Of a stretch of 64,000 nucleotides of DNA, positions 24,800 through 33,601 are shown one piece after another. The stretch comes from Bacteroidota bacterium (GTDB taxonomy: Bacteria; Bacteroidota; Bacteroidia; Sphingobacteriales; Sphingobacteriaceae). The notes beneath the pieces were generated by a model. The model made no database searches and was not told the origin of the DNA. It saw only the letters and a program-made list of their open reading frames with translations. The stretch spans positions 62,001 through 126,000 of the forward strand of contig JAMFRP010000007.1 of NCBI GenBank assembly GCA_026224775.1, in the 5' to 3' direction. The position numbers and the translations under genes were made by a program. Position 1 is the first letter of the stretch; the number at the start of each line of letters is the position of its first letter.

Positions 24800-25675
24800 A
24801 TGGTAAAAGACAGGTTCCCGGTTTATGATATAGGCCACTTAGCCGAATTCAATCATGATGATATTATGATCAGCGAGTTTTCGCCTTATCTTAATATTCA
24901 TAAAAACCTGCAACAGGCTCACAAGCATACATTTTACCATTTGGTATTTTTTACCGAAGGAGCAGGTAGTCAAACCATAGATTTTGAAAAGTTCGAAGTA
25001 AAGCCGTATCAAATTTATTTTATGGTACCAGGGCAGGTACATCATTGGGCTTTTGAGGGAAAGGTAGATGGCTACGTGGTAAACTTTTCGGCCAAGTTTT
25101 TTCAATCCTTTTTACTCAAACCGGATTACCTTGAACAATTCCCTTTTTTTAGCGGCAACGCAAATGAGGCAGTAATTAATATTGAAGAAAATCTCAGAAT
25201 AAAGGTAATTGGCCTTTTCGAAAAGCTATTAAGTGAGTCTATCGAAAACCAGCGTACAGCCCTGGATATGGTTAGGTTACTTTTATTAGAAGTTTTTATT
25301 TTGATAGGTCGAACTGTTATCACGCCTCAATTAAAACAAACAAGTCCTTACAATTTAACCCTGCTCAAAAACTTCAAAAATCTTATTGAAACAAATTATA
25401 TAAACAATAGGCTACCAAAAGATTACGCAGAAATGCTGTACATCACTCCTAATCATTTAAATGCATTATGTAATGATCTTTTAGGTATACCTGCAGGTGA
25501 AGTTATTCGCAATCGTGTGGTTTTAGAAGCCAAGCGTTTGCTGGTCAATCCGCAATTGGGTATTACAGAAGTTGCCAATCATTTAAATTTTGCGGACAAC
25601 TCCTACTTCACTAAGTTTTTTAAAAAACAAGCCGGCATAACCCCGGAAGAATTCAGAAAACAATTTATAAAATAA
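24800..25675 (+). CDS. AraC-family transcriptional regulator
   Basis: A 291-residue protein with an N-terminal cupin-like sensing domain (about 20-160; QAHKHTFYHLVFFTEG, YQIYFMVPGQVHHW) and a C-terminal AraC double helix-turn-helix (about 190-291). The second helix-turn-helix has the typical GITEVANHLNFADNSYFTKFFKKQAGITPEEFR pattern, quoted in pieces: NHLNFADNSYFTKFFKK and GITPEEFRKQ. The effector is unknown. The DUF983 gene starts 2 bp after the stop, so both are co-transcribed. Confidence 0.93.
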   Translation: MVKDRFPVYDIGHLAEFNHDDIMISEFSPYLNIHKNLQQAHKHTFYHLVFFTEGAGSQTIDFEKFEVKPYQIYFMVPGQVHHWAFEGKVDGYVVNFSAKFFQSFLLKPDYLEQFPFFSGNANEAVINIEENLRIKVIGLFEKLLSESIENQRTALDMVRLLLLEVFILIGRTVITPQLKQTSPYNLTLLKNFKNLIETNYINNRLPKDYAEMLYITPNHLNALCNDLLGIPAGEVIRNRVVLEAKRLLVNPQLGITEVANHLNFADNSYFTKFFKKQAGITPEEFRKQFIK

Positions 25676-25677
25676 CC

Positions 25678-26112
25678 ATGGACACATTACAAATGGCAGA
25701 TCGTAAAATACCATCAGAATTTCAGGCAGCGTTGCATGCAAAATGCCCAAAATGCCGTACCGGCAATATGTTTTCGGGCGCCATGTACAGTTTCGGAACA
25801 CAAAAAATGAATACCGCTTGTCCGCATTGCGGCTTCACATTCGAAATCGAGCCTGGTTATTTTTATGTAGCCATGTTTGTAAGCTACGCCATGAACGTTG
25901 CCGAAATGGTTACCGTGGCTTTAGGATTGCACATTTTAACCGGCAGCAATTCTCCGTGGTTGTATTTGGGAGCGCTGTTTGGAGTGGCCATTTTGTTATC
26001 ACCTTTCCATTTCAGGTATTCAAGGGTTGTTTTGTTATATTGGCTTACACCTGGTGTACATTTCGATCCTAAAAGAGCCGAAATGAAAAGCAAAGAAGAT
26101 ATCAAAGCTTAA
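25678..26112 (+). CDS. DUF983 family membrane protein with zinc ribbon
   Basis: A 144-residue protein. Two CPxC pairs, CPKCRTG and CPHCGF, form a likely zinc ribbon in the first 45 residues. Two hydrophobic helices follow (about 60-85 and 90-115), then HFRYSRVVLLYW and a basic-acidic tail. This is the DUF983 layout; function is unknown, though family members are found near respiratory or phospholipid genes. It is co-transcribed with the AraC-type regulator. Confidence 0.88.
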   Translation: MDTLQMADRKIPSEFQAALHAKCPKCRTGNMFSGAMYSFGTQKMNTACPHCGFTFEIEPGYFYVAMFVSYAMNVAEMVTVALGLHILTGSNSPWLYLGALFGVAILLSPFHFRYSRVVLLYWLTPGVHFDPKRAEMKSKEDIKA

Positions 26113-26481
26113 TTCATTTAACTTTCAGACAATATGGGTAAGATTTTATTTGTAATATTTTACCCATATTGCTAGAAGTAGGTATTTATACTGATACTAT
26201 TGATTCTTGCTACGATTAGCACGAGAGCATATTACCAACCTATCCCTTAAACCTGTCCACAACAGGATCTATCAACAAAACAGAACAAAACTTATTGCAA
26301 CTTTTAAATGTTCATCAATAACAACAAGTCAATTTTAAGGTAATTTTTAAGTTACATACAAGTTGTATAAATATTGTACGAACTAATTTAGTTGTGACTA
26401 TAAAATTTACCTGTTATAATTGCGTTCTTAATGTTTCATCAAAGCTGGCTATATTTAACGCCATAAACTACATCTTAGTAA
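26113..26481. other. 369-bp gap with one inverted repeat
   Basis: The only clear structure is a perfect 12-bp inverted repeat, CAATATGGGTAA (26130-26141) and TTACCCATATTG (26160-26171), with an 18-base loop, 18 bp after the DUF983 stop. It lacks a T run, so it may be an attenuating or RNA-stabilising hairpin. The remaining bases up to the PBP1A gene are AT-rich leader with no gene or RNA family that I recognise. Confidence 0.5.
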
Positions 26482-28800
26482 ATGTTCAATCGTATAAAAA
26501 ACCGATTTCTCAGGTATTTTCTGATACTTATATATTTTATCATCATATTCTTTTGCGCTATAGAGGTTAACTTCCTTTGGTTGTTTGGCTATTCGCCGGA
26601 TATGAATGATATAAAAAATCCAAGCATGTCTGTAGGTTCACAGCTATACACTGCCGATGGTAAACTAATAGGGCAATATTATAAGGAGAACCGTTCTCCG
26701 GTACTCTTTAAGGACATCTCCCCTAACCTTATTAATGCGTTGATATGTACAGAAGATGTGAGGTTTTACAGCCATCATGGTATCGATCTATATTCGTTTC
26801 TTACAAGTATGCTATCAACAGCAAAAGGCGATAAACGCGGTGGCAGTACCATAACACAGCAGCTTGCTAAAAACCTTTTCGAAACGCGTAAACGTAAATC
26901 ACAAGGACTGATTAAACATGTGCCATTACTAAACACCATTGTTTATAAATGTAAAGAGTGGCTAACCGCGCTTGAAATTGAGCATGTTTACAGCAAACAA
27001 GAAATACTAGAACTTTACCTGAACACGGTGCCCTTTGGTAATAACACCTATGGGATAAAAACTGCCACCTTAAAGTATTTCGATAAAACGCCAGACAAGG
27101 TTAATCCTGCAGAAGCGGCAACTTTGATAGGGATGCTTAAAGCAACTTCTACTTATAACCCTATTAACAACCCTGATAAATCACTGGCAAGGCGCAATAC
27201 GGTATTAAGTCAGATGGAGAAATATGGCAAACTGACTAAATCCGAATACGACACAAATGTTAATCTTCCCATAAACCTCAATTTAAATTATGTTGATGAT
27301 GAAGGTCAGGGCGATTCATATCTACGCGAAGCAGTTGAAAAATGGTTAAAAAAATGGTGCAAGGATAACGGTTACGATCTTTACTCTGATGGGTTAAAAA
27401 TATACACCACTATTGATTCAAAAATGCAGCAATATGCTGAAGAAGCTGTTGCTGAGAAGATGAAAGTATTGCAAAAACGTTTTGATCAGCTTTGGGGTAA
27501 GAAAAACCCATGGCGTGATTTTGCTGGCAACGAGATTAAGGATTTTGTACTAAAGGGCGAACAAAGCTTACCGATTTACAAGTTATTACAGAAGAAATAT
27601 AAAGGCGATACTGTTGCCATAGACAAATACTTCACCACCAAAAAACGGATGACCGTATTTACATGGAACGGCGACAAAGACACGACCTTTTCCAGCGTCG
27701 ACTCGTTAAAATATTACGCGCGTATTTTAAATACCGGGATGATGACGATTGAACCTTCAACCGGCTATATTAAGGACTGGGTTGGCGGTATAGATTATAA
27801 GTACTTTAATTATGATCACGTAAACCAGGCTAAACGTCAGGCGGGTTCAACATTCAAGCCGTTTGCATATGTAACGGCTATTGACAATGGTTTTACCCCT
27901 TGCGATAAGTTTACAGATAAGCCGGTTACCATTAATTATATGGATAACGGAAAACCCCAGGTTTGGCAGCCAAACAATGCCGATTTCAAATTCAGCTATC
28001 AGGAAATGTCGCTAAGATGGGCGATGGGTAAATCGGTAAACTCCATAACAGCGCAGGTAACCCAACAAGTTGGATGGGATAAAATTGTTCAATATGCGCA
28101 TAAATTAGGTATTGAAAGTCCGCTAAAATCTGTGCCATCAGTTTCATTAGGCTCAAATGATGTTTCGGTTTACGAGATGGTACGTGCTTATAGTACTTTC
28201 CTGAATAAAGGGATTAAGATAGATCCATTATTGGTAACCAAGATTACTGATCAGGATGGGAATGTATTGGCTACATTCACTTTAAACAGTGAAAGGGTAT
28301 TGAGCGAAGAAACAGCGTGGCTGATGCTTTATATGTTCCGTGGAGGTATGGAAGAACCAGGAGGTACATCTCAAGCTTTATGGGAGTATCCGGGTTTATG
28401 GAAGAAGGATAACCAAATAGGTGGTAAAACAGGCACATCTTCACACTATGTTGATGGTTGGTACATGGGTATTACTAAAGACCTGGTTACGGGTGTTTGG
28501 GTTGGTGCTGATGATAGAAGTGTACACTTCACAACTTCTGAAAACGGTGAAGGATCACATACTGCTTTACCTATTTTCGCACGGTTTATGGAAAAGGTGT
28601 ATGCCGACCCTAAATCAGGTTATACCTGGGGGCCATATCCAAAGCCTTGGGTTAAAATAACTAAAGAGTATAATTGTCCATCGCCACATATTTCTACCGA
28701 TACAACATCTACTGATAGTACATCTGCACCAGTGGATACAACCGGTGGTGTACCGGCAGTTGCAACACCTGACGATTCAAAAGACAACCCTCAGCAATAA
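26482..28800 (+). CDS. Class A penicillin-binding protein (PBP1A-like)
   Basis: A 772-residue bifunctional peptidoglycan synthase. A membrane anchor spans about 10-35. The GT51 glycosyltransferase domain has catalytic E91 in CTEDVRFYSHHGID and GGSTITQQLAKNL. The transpeptidase domain has S456 in QAGSTFKP, SVN at 518-520 and KTGT at 649-652. It polymerises lipid II and cross-links stem peptides in the periplasm. The Ser/Thr/Asp-rich C-terminal tail is flexible. It has its own long leader and is followed 26 bp later by a fasciclin gene. Confidence 0.96.
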   Translation: MFNRIKNRFLRYFLILIYFIIIFFCAIEVNFLWLFGYSPDMNDIKNPSMSVGSQLYTADGKLIGQYYKENRSPVLFKDISPNLINALICTEDVRFYSHHGIDLYSFLTSMLSTAKGDKRGGSTITQQLAKNLFETRKRKSQGLIKHVPLLNTIVYKCKEWLTALEIEHVYSKQEILELYLNTVPFGNNTYGIKTATLKYFDKTPDKVNPAEAATLIGMLKATSTYNPINNPDKSLARRNTVLSQMEKYGKLTKSEYDTNVNLPINLNLNYVDDEGQGDSYLREAVEKWLKKWCKDNGYDLYSDGLKIYTTIDSKMQQYAEEAVAEKMKVLQKRFDQLWGKKNPWRDFAGNEIKDFVLKGEQSLPIYKLLQKKYKGDTVAIDKYFTTKKRMTVFTWNGDKDTTFSSVDSLKYYARILNTGMMTIEPSTGYIKDWVGGIDYKYFNYDHVNQAKRQAGSTFKPFAYVTAIDNGFTPCDKFTDKPVTINYMDNGKPQVWQPNNADFKFSYQEMSLRWAMGKSVNSITAQVTQQVGWDKIVQYAHKLGIESPLKSVPSVSLGSNDVSVYEMVRAYSTFLNKGIKIDPLLVTKITDQDGNVLATFTLNSERVLSEETAWLMLYMFRGGMEEPGGTSQALWEYPGLWKKDNQIGGKTGTSSHYVDGWYMGITKDLVTGVWVGADDRSVHFTTSENGEGSHTALPIFARFMEKVYADPKSGYTWGPYPKPWVKITKEYNCPSPHISTDTTSTDSTSAPVDTTGGVPAVATPDDSKDNPQQ

Positions 28801-28826
28801 AATTTCGTACTAGTGGTATCACAATT

Positions 28827-29345
28827 ATGAGAAAGCTGGTTTTAATAACATTTGTAGTTTTAGGTTGCTTGCGCTTACATGCACAAACACATACCGACAC
28901 ATTACTTTCGGCTCCTAAGAAAGACCTTTCTACTTTTATTAAAGTTGTAAACGCCGCCGGATTAAAAAATATATTCAATGGACAACCTGTAACTATTTTT
29001 GCGCCGGATAATGCAGCATTTGATAAATTTTCAGCAAATAAAATGGATAGTTTATTGATGCCTGGTAATAAATCTTTATTAATAAGCACTCTGGATTTTC
29101 ATATTATAGCTGGAAAACTAACAGCCAAAGATATTGCAAAAGCTATTCATGATGGTGGCGGTCAAGCTACATTCCGCACGCTTGCCGGTACTAAACTAAA
29201 TGCAAAGATAAACGCTAACAGAAACATTGTTTTGTTTGATGGAAGTGGTTGCGAGAGCGTTATTAAAGTATTCAACATCAACCAAGGCAATGCAGATATG
29301 TTTGTAATAGATTCTGTTCTATCGCCTAAAAACAAATACTTATAA
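28827..29345 (+). CDS. Secreted fasciclin (FAS1) domain protein
   Basis: A 172-residue protein with a signal peptide (MRKLVLITFVVLGCLRLHAQ) and one FAS1 domain. The two conserved blocks are NGQPVTIFAPDNAAFDKF and LDFHIIAGKLTAKDI, with a closing VIDSVLSPK. FAS1 domains mediate adhesion at cell surfaces. It may be read from the PBP1A transcript (26-bp gap). Confidence 0.92.
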   Translation: MRKLVLITFVVLGCLRLHAQTHTDTLLSAPKKDLSTFIKVVNAAGLKNIFNGQPVTIFAPDNAAFDKFSANKMDSLLMPGNKSLLISTLDFHIIAGKLTAKDIAKAIHDGGGQATFRTLAGTKLNAKINANRNIVLFDGSGCESVIKVFNINQGNADMFVIDSVLSPKNKYL

Positions 29346-29523
29346 TTTACTTCTACTAATAGCGTAAGGAAACAATCAGTTGCCCGACTAAGGTTGTAAT
29401 ATCTATAAATGATTATACGCAATAATGACAAACTATAAAGGATATTAAAGCGTATCTTATATAGATGGCAGTTGCATAACTAAGTGCACCTTTTGTTATA
29501 TATCAATATAAAAAATCTAAAAA

Positions 29524-30018
29524 ATGAAAAAAGTAATTTTAGCTGTAATGCTATTAAGTGTAGTAACGCTATTAAGTTGCCAGAATATTAATGCCCAGGA
29601 CAACGCAAAAATCCTTCAGCACAGGAAAATGAGTAAAACACCTGCTCAATGGAAAGCCATACTTACCCCAAACCAATATGACATAATGGTTAATCGTGGA
29701 ACTGAACCGCCTTTCCACAATGCTTATGACGAAAACCATCAAAAAGGTGTTTATAAAAGCGCTGCAACAGGCGAAGTATTATTTACTTCGGAGGACAAAT
29801 TCGATAGCGGAACCGGCTGGCCAAGTTTTGTTAAACCTGCCGATATGAGCAAAATTGAGATTGTAAAAGACGACAGCTACGGTATGGACCGGGATGAAGT
29901 TATTGAAAAAAGTACCGGCTTACATTTAGGTCACGTTTTTGATGACGGCCCTGCTGATCGCGGTGGTAAACGTTATTGCATGAATTCAGGAGCGCTTATA
30001 TTCGTTAAAACGAAGTAA
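29524..30018 (+). CDS. msrB: Peptide-methionine (R)-S-oxide reductase, zinc-less, exported
   Basis: A 164-residue MsrB. The catalytic cysteine C152 is in GGKRYCMNSGALIF, and the substrate-binding FDSGTGWPSF and HLGHVFDDGP are present. The two CxxC pairs that hold zinc in many MsrB proteins are replaced: GVYKSAATGE and VIEKSTGLHL have none. The N-terminus is a lipoprotein-like signal (LLSC, C19), so the protein should repair oxidised methionine in envelope proteins. A resolving cysteine is not evident, so recycling may need a partner thiol. It overlaps the convergent GIY-YIG gene by 14 bp. Confidence 0.93.
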   Translation: MKKVILAVMLLSVVTLLSCQNINAQDNAKILQHRKMSKTPAQWKAILTPNQYDIMVNRGTEPPFHNAYDENHQKGVYKSAATGEVLFTSEDKFDSGTGWPSFVKPADMSKIEIVKDDSYGMDRDEVIEKSTGLHLGHVFDDGPADRGGKRYCMNSGALIFVKTK

Positions 30019-30364
30019 CCGCTCTCCTGAAATTACCAACTGACGGGCGAATTTGTGGCCTCGTACGCAATTTGCTTTCAAAATTCAAACCAATGGTCAG
30101 ATCTACCCAATCAGGGTTAACAGGTCTGATCATTTTTTCTTTTTGAGGGCGTGTGTAAGTACTTACCTGTTTAAATCGCTCCATCGCCATTTCTTCGTTG
30201 TTGATTTCTTCAAAATAAACCAAACGGTTAAGTTGCTGCGCGCTATCGAAAAATAAGGTAGGCATATCGCTGTAAAACTTTAAAGTTTTAACCAGATCCG
30301 AGCTTAAACCTACATGTAAATTGTTCCTGTTTCTATCTGTGATAATATAAATAAACCGTTTCAT
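30005..30364 (-). CDS. GIY-YIG nuclease-like protein
   Basis: A 119-residue protein with the GIY-YIG layout: FIYIITD at the first strand and LHVGLSSDL at the second. The usual Arg of helix 1 is not at its place (LVKTLKFYSD), and the first motif lacks the GIY tyrosine pair in full, so catalysis may be weak. Comparable small proteins in Bacteroidetes are of unknown role. It ends 14 bp inside the 3' end of msrB, transcribed in the opposite direction. Confidence 0.7.
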   Translation of the reverse strand: MKRFIYIITDRNRNNLHVGLSSDLVKTLKFYSDMPTLFFDSAQQLNRLVYFEEINNEEMAMERFKQVSTYTRPQKEKMIRPVNPDWVDLTIGLNFESKLRTRPQIRPSVGNFRRAVTSF

Positions 30365-30447
30365 TTGACAATAAATTTGGTGTTTGAAAAAATATTACTA
30401 ACTTTATGAGCATAAAATTACTAATAAATTTAGCAATTCCAAATTTT

Positions 30448-31212
30448 ATGTCAATTATTTCATCAAATATTAAATTTCTTCGGAAAAAGAAGGGTTTAAC
30501 GCAGCAACAGTTTGCAGATCAGGTAGGTATCAAACGTTCATTAGTGGGTGCCTACGAGGAAGAAAGAGCCGAACCTAAATACGAATTGCTAAAAACCATA
30601 GCATCTTTTTTTGAAATTAGTATTGATGACTTTATAAAAGAAACCATAAACGAGAAATGGGCACCTGCGCCTAAAGGCAATCTGCGTATTTTAAGTATAT
30701 CAGTTGATAAGGATGATAACGAAAATATTGAACTGGTACCATTAAAAGCCAGCGCCGGGTATTTAAACGGTTATGCTGACCCGGAATATGTAGCGCAGCT
30801 GCCTAAATTTTATCTGCCAATGTTTAAACAAGGTACATATCGTGCTTTTGAAATAAAGGGCGACTCTATGTTACCTTTAGTATCAGGTACTATTATTATA
30901 GGTGAATACATGGAAAACTGGGGTGATGTAAAAAGTGGCGAAACCTATGTCATCATATCAAAAAGCGAAGGCGTGGTTTATAAACGTATGGGAAGCAAAT
31001 TCAGGGCCGATAAAAAACTGAAGCTGATCTCAGACAACCCGGTGTATGAACCCTATGAAATAAGTGGTGAAGATGTTTTAGAAATTTGGAAAGCCAAAGC
31101 CTATATCTCAACCCAAATGCCCCTACCCGCTCCTGAGCCTACAATGGAAAGCCTTACCAGCATGATGGCGCAAATGCAGCGGTCAATTTCTAACCTGCAA
31201 CAAAAGAATTGA
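30448..31212 (+). CDS. XRE-type helix-turn-helix protein with S24 (LexA-like) peptidase domain
   Basis: From the ATG at 30448 it has 254 residues; an earlier ATG at 30406 would add 14 residues that look out of place. Residues about 5-60 form an XRE helix-turn-helix (GLTQQQFADQVGIKRSLVGAYE). The C-terminal S24 domain has a serine in KGDSMLP (about residue 140) and a lysine in VVYKRM (about 179), the LexA-type Ser-Lys pair. A possible Ala-Gly self-cleavage site lies in KASAGYL (about 103-104). It therefore resembles a LexA/CI-like repressor that could be cut when RecA filaments form. A TAAATTTG box at 30372-30379 is a candidate -7 element. Target genes are unknown. Confidence 0.9.
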   Translation: MSIISSNIKFLRKKKGLTQQQFADQVGIKRSLVGAYEEERAEPKYELLKTIASFFEISIDDFIKETINEKWAPAPKGNLRILSISVDKDDNENIELVPLKASAGYLNGYADPEYVAQLPKFYLPMFKQGTYRAFEIKGDSMLPLVSGTIIIGEYMENWGDVKSGETYVIISKSEGVVYKRMGSKFRADKKLKLISDNPVYEPYEISGEDVLEIWKAKAYISTQMPLPAPEPTMESLTSMMAQMQRSISNLQQKN

Positions 31213-31222
31213 ATGATGGATT

Positions 31223-31271
31223 GAATTAGTGATTGAGTGAATAAATGATAAATTCACTCAATCACTAATTC
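31223..31271. repeat. Octamer repeat arranged as a perfect 20-bp hairpin (locus 2)
   Basis: The arms GAATTAGTGATTGAGTGAAT (31223-31242) and its exact complement (31252-31271) are separated by 9 bases. The octamers TAGTGATT and GAGTGAAT are shared with loci at 1624-1720 and 40393-40432. More copies of the octamer continue rightward to about 31288. It lies between the XRE-S24 and the Spy-like genes and has no trailing T run. Confidence 0.85.
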
Positions 31272-31385
31272 ACCAATTCACTAAATAGCCAGCTGCAACA
31301 ATTAAGTTACATCGTCGTTATTAAACCATTACCTGTTATCTTTATCATACTAATCATAAAACGTAAAAACTAAAAAAATTAAGCG

Positions 31386-31739
31386 ATGAAAAAATTTTTG
31401 TTAATGTGCTGCTTCGTTGTAGGAATTACAGCAGCGAGCCATGCACAGCAAGGTGGCGGAATGAGAATGAGCCCTGAAGATAGAGCCAAAGCAATGCAAA
31501 CCCAGTTAAAATTAACTGATGACCAAACAGCCCAGGTTACAGCAATTTTTAAAACTTCTGCTGCTAAACGTGATAGCATAAAAAACGCAGGTGGCGATAG
31601 AGAAGCAATGCGACCTGTTATGATGGAAGCTAATCAAAAAGTACAAGCTATACTTACTGATGACCAGAAAGTAGCTTACAAAAAAATGATGGATGACATG
31701 CGCGCCAAAATGCAAAATGGCGGCGGCGGCGGCAACTAA
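31386..31739 (+). CDS. Small periplasmic Spy/CpxP-like protein
   Basis: A 117-residue protein with a signal peptide (first about 20 residues, ending SHAQ). The mature part is helical and charged, with LKLTDDQTAQVTAIFK and AILTDDQKVAYKKMMDDM. These two LTxxQ segments are the hallmark of the Spy/CpxP fold. It ends in a glycine run (NGGGGGN). Such proteins act as envelope stress chaperones. It has its own terminator. Confidence 0.75.
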   Translation: MKKFLLMCCFVVGITAASHAQQGGGMRMSPEDRAKAMQTQLKLTDDQTAQVTAIFKTSAAKRDSIKNAGGDREAMRPVMMEANQKVQAILTDDQKVAYKKMMDDMRAKMQNGGGGGN

Positions 31740-31762
31740 GCCTCTGGCTATTCAAATTAATA

Positions 31763-31799
31763 AAGGAAAGCGCCTCGATAATATCGGGGCGCTTTCCTT
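31763..31799 (+). terminator. Strong terminator after the Spy-like gene
   Basis: AAGGAAAGCGCCTCGAT (31763-31779) pairs with ATCGGGGCGCTTTCCTT (31783-31799) along 17 bp with one G-U pair and a 3-base loop, then a TATTTT run. Confidence 0.88.
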
Positions 31800-31821
31800 A
31801 TTTTAGCAGAAAATTTACCGG

Positions 31822-32943
31822 GTGAATTCATCAGAAGCATTTATTGAGCAACGATTAGCCGAAAGAAAGCTGGCGGGTTCCTACCGGATACTTAAGCCGG
31901 AAAATTCACTTGTTGATTTCTGCTCGAATGACTATTTAGGCTTTGCCCGGTCAGCAGAACTAAGAAACAAAATTGATGCTGAAGTAAATGGACTACAGCT
32001 GGCATTGAATGGCTCTACCGGCTCAAGGCTATTATCAGGTAATTTACAGTATACAGAAGATTTGGAGCGAGAGATAGCATTCTTCCACAATAGCGTAGCG
32101 GGATTGTTGTTTAACTCAGGATATGATGCTAACGTTGGCTTGTTCTCGTGCATTGCACAGCGTGGCGATACTATTATTATCGATGAGCTAATACATGCCT
32201 CTATTATTGACGGTGCGCGCCTAAGTCATGCCAACCGACATACTTTTAAGCATAATGATTTAGATAGCCTGGAAGCCAAGCTAAAGCAGGCTAAAGGAAA
32301 CTGTTATGTAGCCATCGAAAGCGTGTATTCCATGGATGGTGACACCCCTCCTTTATTAGACATAGTTCTACTTACAGAAAAATACGGTGCTGCCTTAATT
32401 GTTGATGAAGCGCACGCCATCGGTCTGTATAAAAAAGGCTTAATTAATGAACGGGGGATTGAAAACAGAATATTTGCCCGGGTGATAACATTTGGCAAGG
32501 CTTTAGGTTGCCATGGTGCCATTGTTTTAGGCAGCGAAGCGTTAAGAAATTACCTGATCAATTTCGCAAGATCTTTTATCTATACCACCGCGGCATCGGT
32601 GCACCAAATTGCTTCGATAAAAATGGCGTACCAAATGCTACAATATTCGGATGAGACGATTAAAGTCTTGAACAACAATATTGGGTCGTTTAAGGATAAG
32701 ATATCAAATGCATCTGGATTGCTTAAAAGCAATAGTGCTATACAATGTCTATTATTAAATGATAACGATCGGGCAAGGAAAGCCGCCTTACATTTACAAA
32801 ATAAAGCATTGGATGTACGTGCCATACTAAGTCCCACGGTACCCGCGGGTACCGAACGATTGCGAATTTGCCTGCATGCGTACAATACAATTGATGAAAT
32901 TAATTTACTGACTAAAACTATAAACGAATTAATAAATGCCTGA
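31822..32943 (+). CDS. bioF: 8-amino-7-oxononanoate synthase family enzyme
   Basis: A 373-residue alpha-oxoamine synthase starting at GTG. It has VDFCSNDYLGFA, GSTGSRLLSGN, DELIHASIIDGARLS, DEAHAIGLY and the PLP lysine K226 in TFGKALGCHGA. It is a little short for BioF (about 384), but the overlap with bioD strongly supports the role: condensing pimeloyl-thioester with L-alanine in biotin synthesis. bioF overlaps bioD by 8 bp. bioA, bioB and bioC are not in the window. Confidence 0.92.
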   Translation: MNSSEAFIEQRLAERKLAGSYRILKPENSLVDFCSNDYLGFARSAELRNKIDAEVNGLQLALNGSTGSRLLSGNLQYTEDLEREIAFFHNSVAGLLFNSGYDANVGLFSCIAQRGDTIIIDELIHASIIDGARLSHANRHTFKHNDLDSLEAKLKQAKGNCYVAIESVYSMDGDTPPLLDIVLLTEKYGAALIVDEAHAIGLYKKGLINERGIENRIFARVITFGKALGCHGAIVLGSEALRNYLINFARSFIYTTAASVHQIASIKMAYQMLQYSDETIKVLNNNIGSFKDKISNASGLLKSNSAIQCLLLNDNDRARKAALHLQNKALDVRAILSPTVPAGTERLRICLHAYNTIDEINLLTKTINELINA

Positions 32944-33550
32944 TAAAACGTTATTTATTACGGGGATAGGTACCGGGATCGGTAAAACTATCGTCTCAGC
33001 GGTGCTGACGGAAAAACTAAAAAGCGACTACTGGAAACCCATACAATCGGGCGATCTGGATGATAGCGATACATTAAAGGTGAAGGGGCTGGTATCAAAC
33101 CCTACCTCTGTTTTTCATACAGAGACTTATAGATTGATGCAACCATATTCCCCGCATAAATCTGCTGCTATTGATGGAATAATCATCGACCTAAATAAAA
33201 TTATCGCGCCAAAAACAAACAATAACTTGTTAATTGAAGGTGCTGGCGGTTTAATGGTGCCATTGAACGATGAGTATTTAATGATCGACCTGATTAAACA
33301 GCTCGATGCTGAGGTAGTACTTGTTTCGCAAAATTACCTTGGGAGTATCAACCACACTTTATTATCTGTGGCTATATTAAAGCAGTATAATATTAAAATA
33401 GCAGGAATAATATTTAATGGAAAAACTGATGAGAACTCGGAAAGTTATATTTTAAATTACACCGGGCTAAAATTGCTAGGCCATTTGCCCGAATTTGAGA
33501 CCGTAGATAAAGACACCATAATAAAAGCCGGTGATTTTATTACGTTGTAA
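32936..33550 (+). CDS. bioD: Dethiobiotin synthase
   Basis: A 204-residue P-loop enzyme with Walker A GIGTGIGKT, WKPIQSGD, YSPHKSA and LLIEGAGGLMVPL. It closes the ureido ring of dethiobiotin from 7,8-diaminopelargonate, CO2 and ATP. The start lies 8 bp inside bioF, so the two are translated from one mRNA. Confidence 0.95.
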   Translation: MPDKTLFITGIGTGIGKTIVSAVLTEKLKSDYWKPIQSGDLDDSDTLKVKGLVSNPTSVFHTETYRLMQPYSPHKSAAIDGIIIDLNKIIAPKTNNNLLIEGAGGLMVPLNDEYLMIDLIKQLDAEVVLVSQNYLGSINHTLLSVAILKQYNIKIAGIIFNGKTDENSESYILNYTGLKLLGHLPEFETVDKDTIIKAGDFITL

Positions 33551-33601
33551 ATTGCCAATAAAATATTAGCTTCAAAACATTATAAGCCAATAAATAAAAT
33601 C

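Noticed and set aside
26130..26171. 12-bp inverted repeat as a rho-independent terminator
   Set aside because: The stem is AT-rich, the loop is long (18 bases) and no T-run follows, so I list it only as a repeat.
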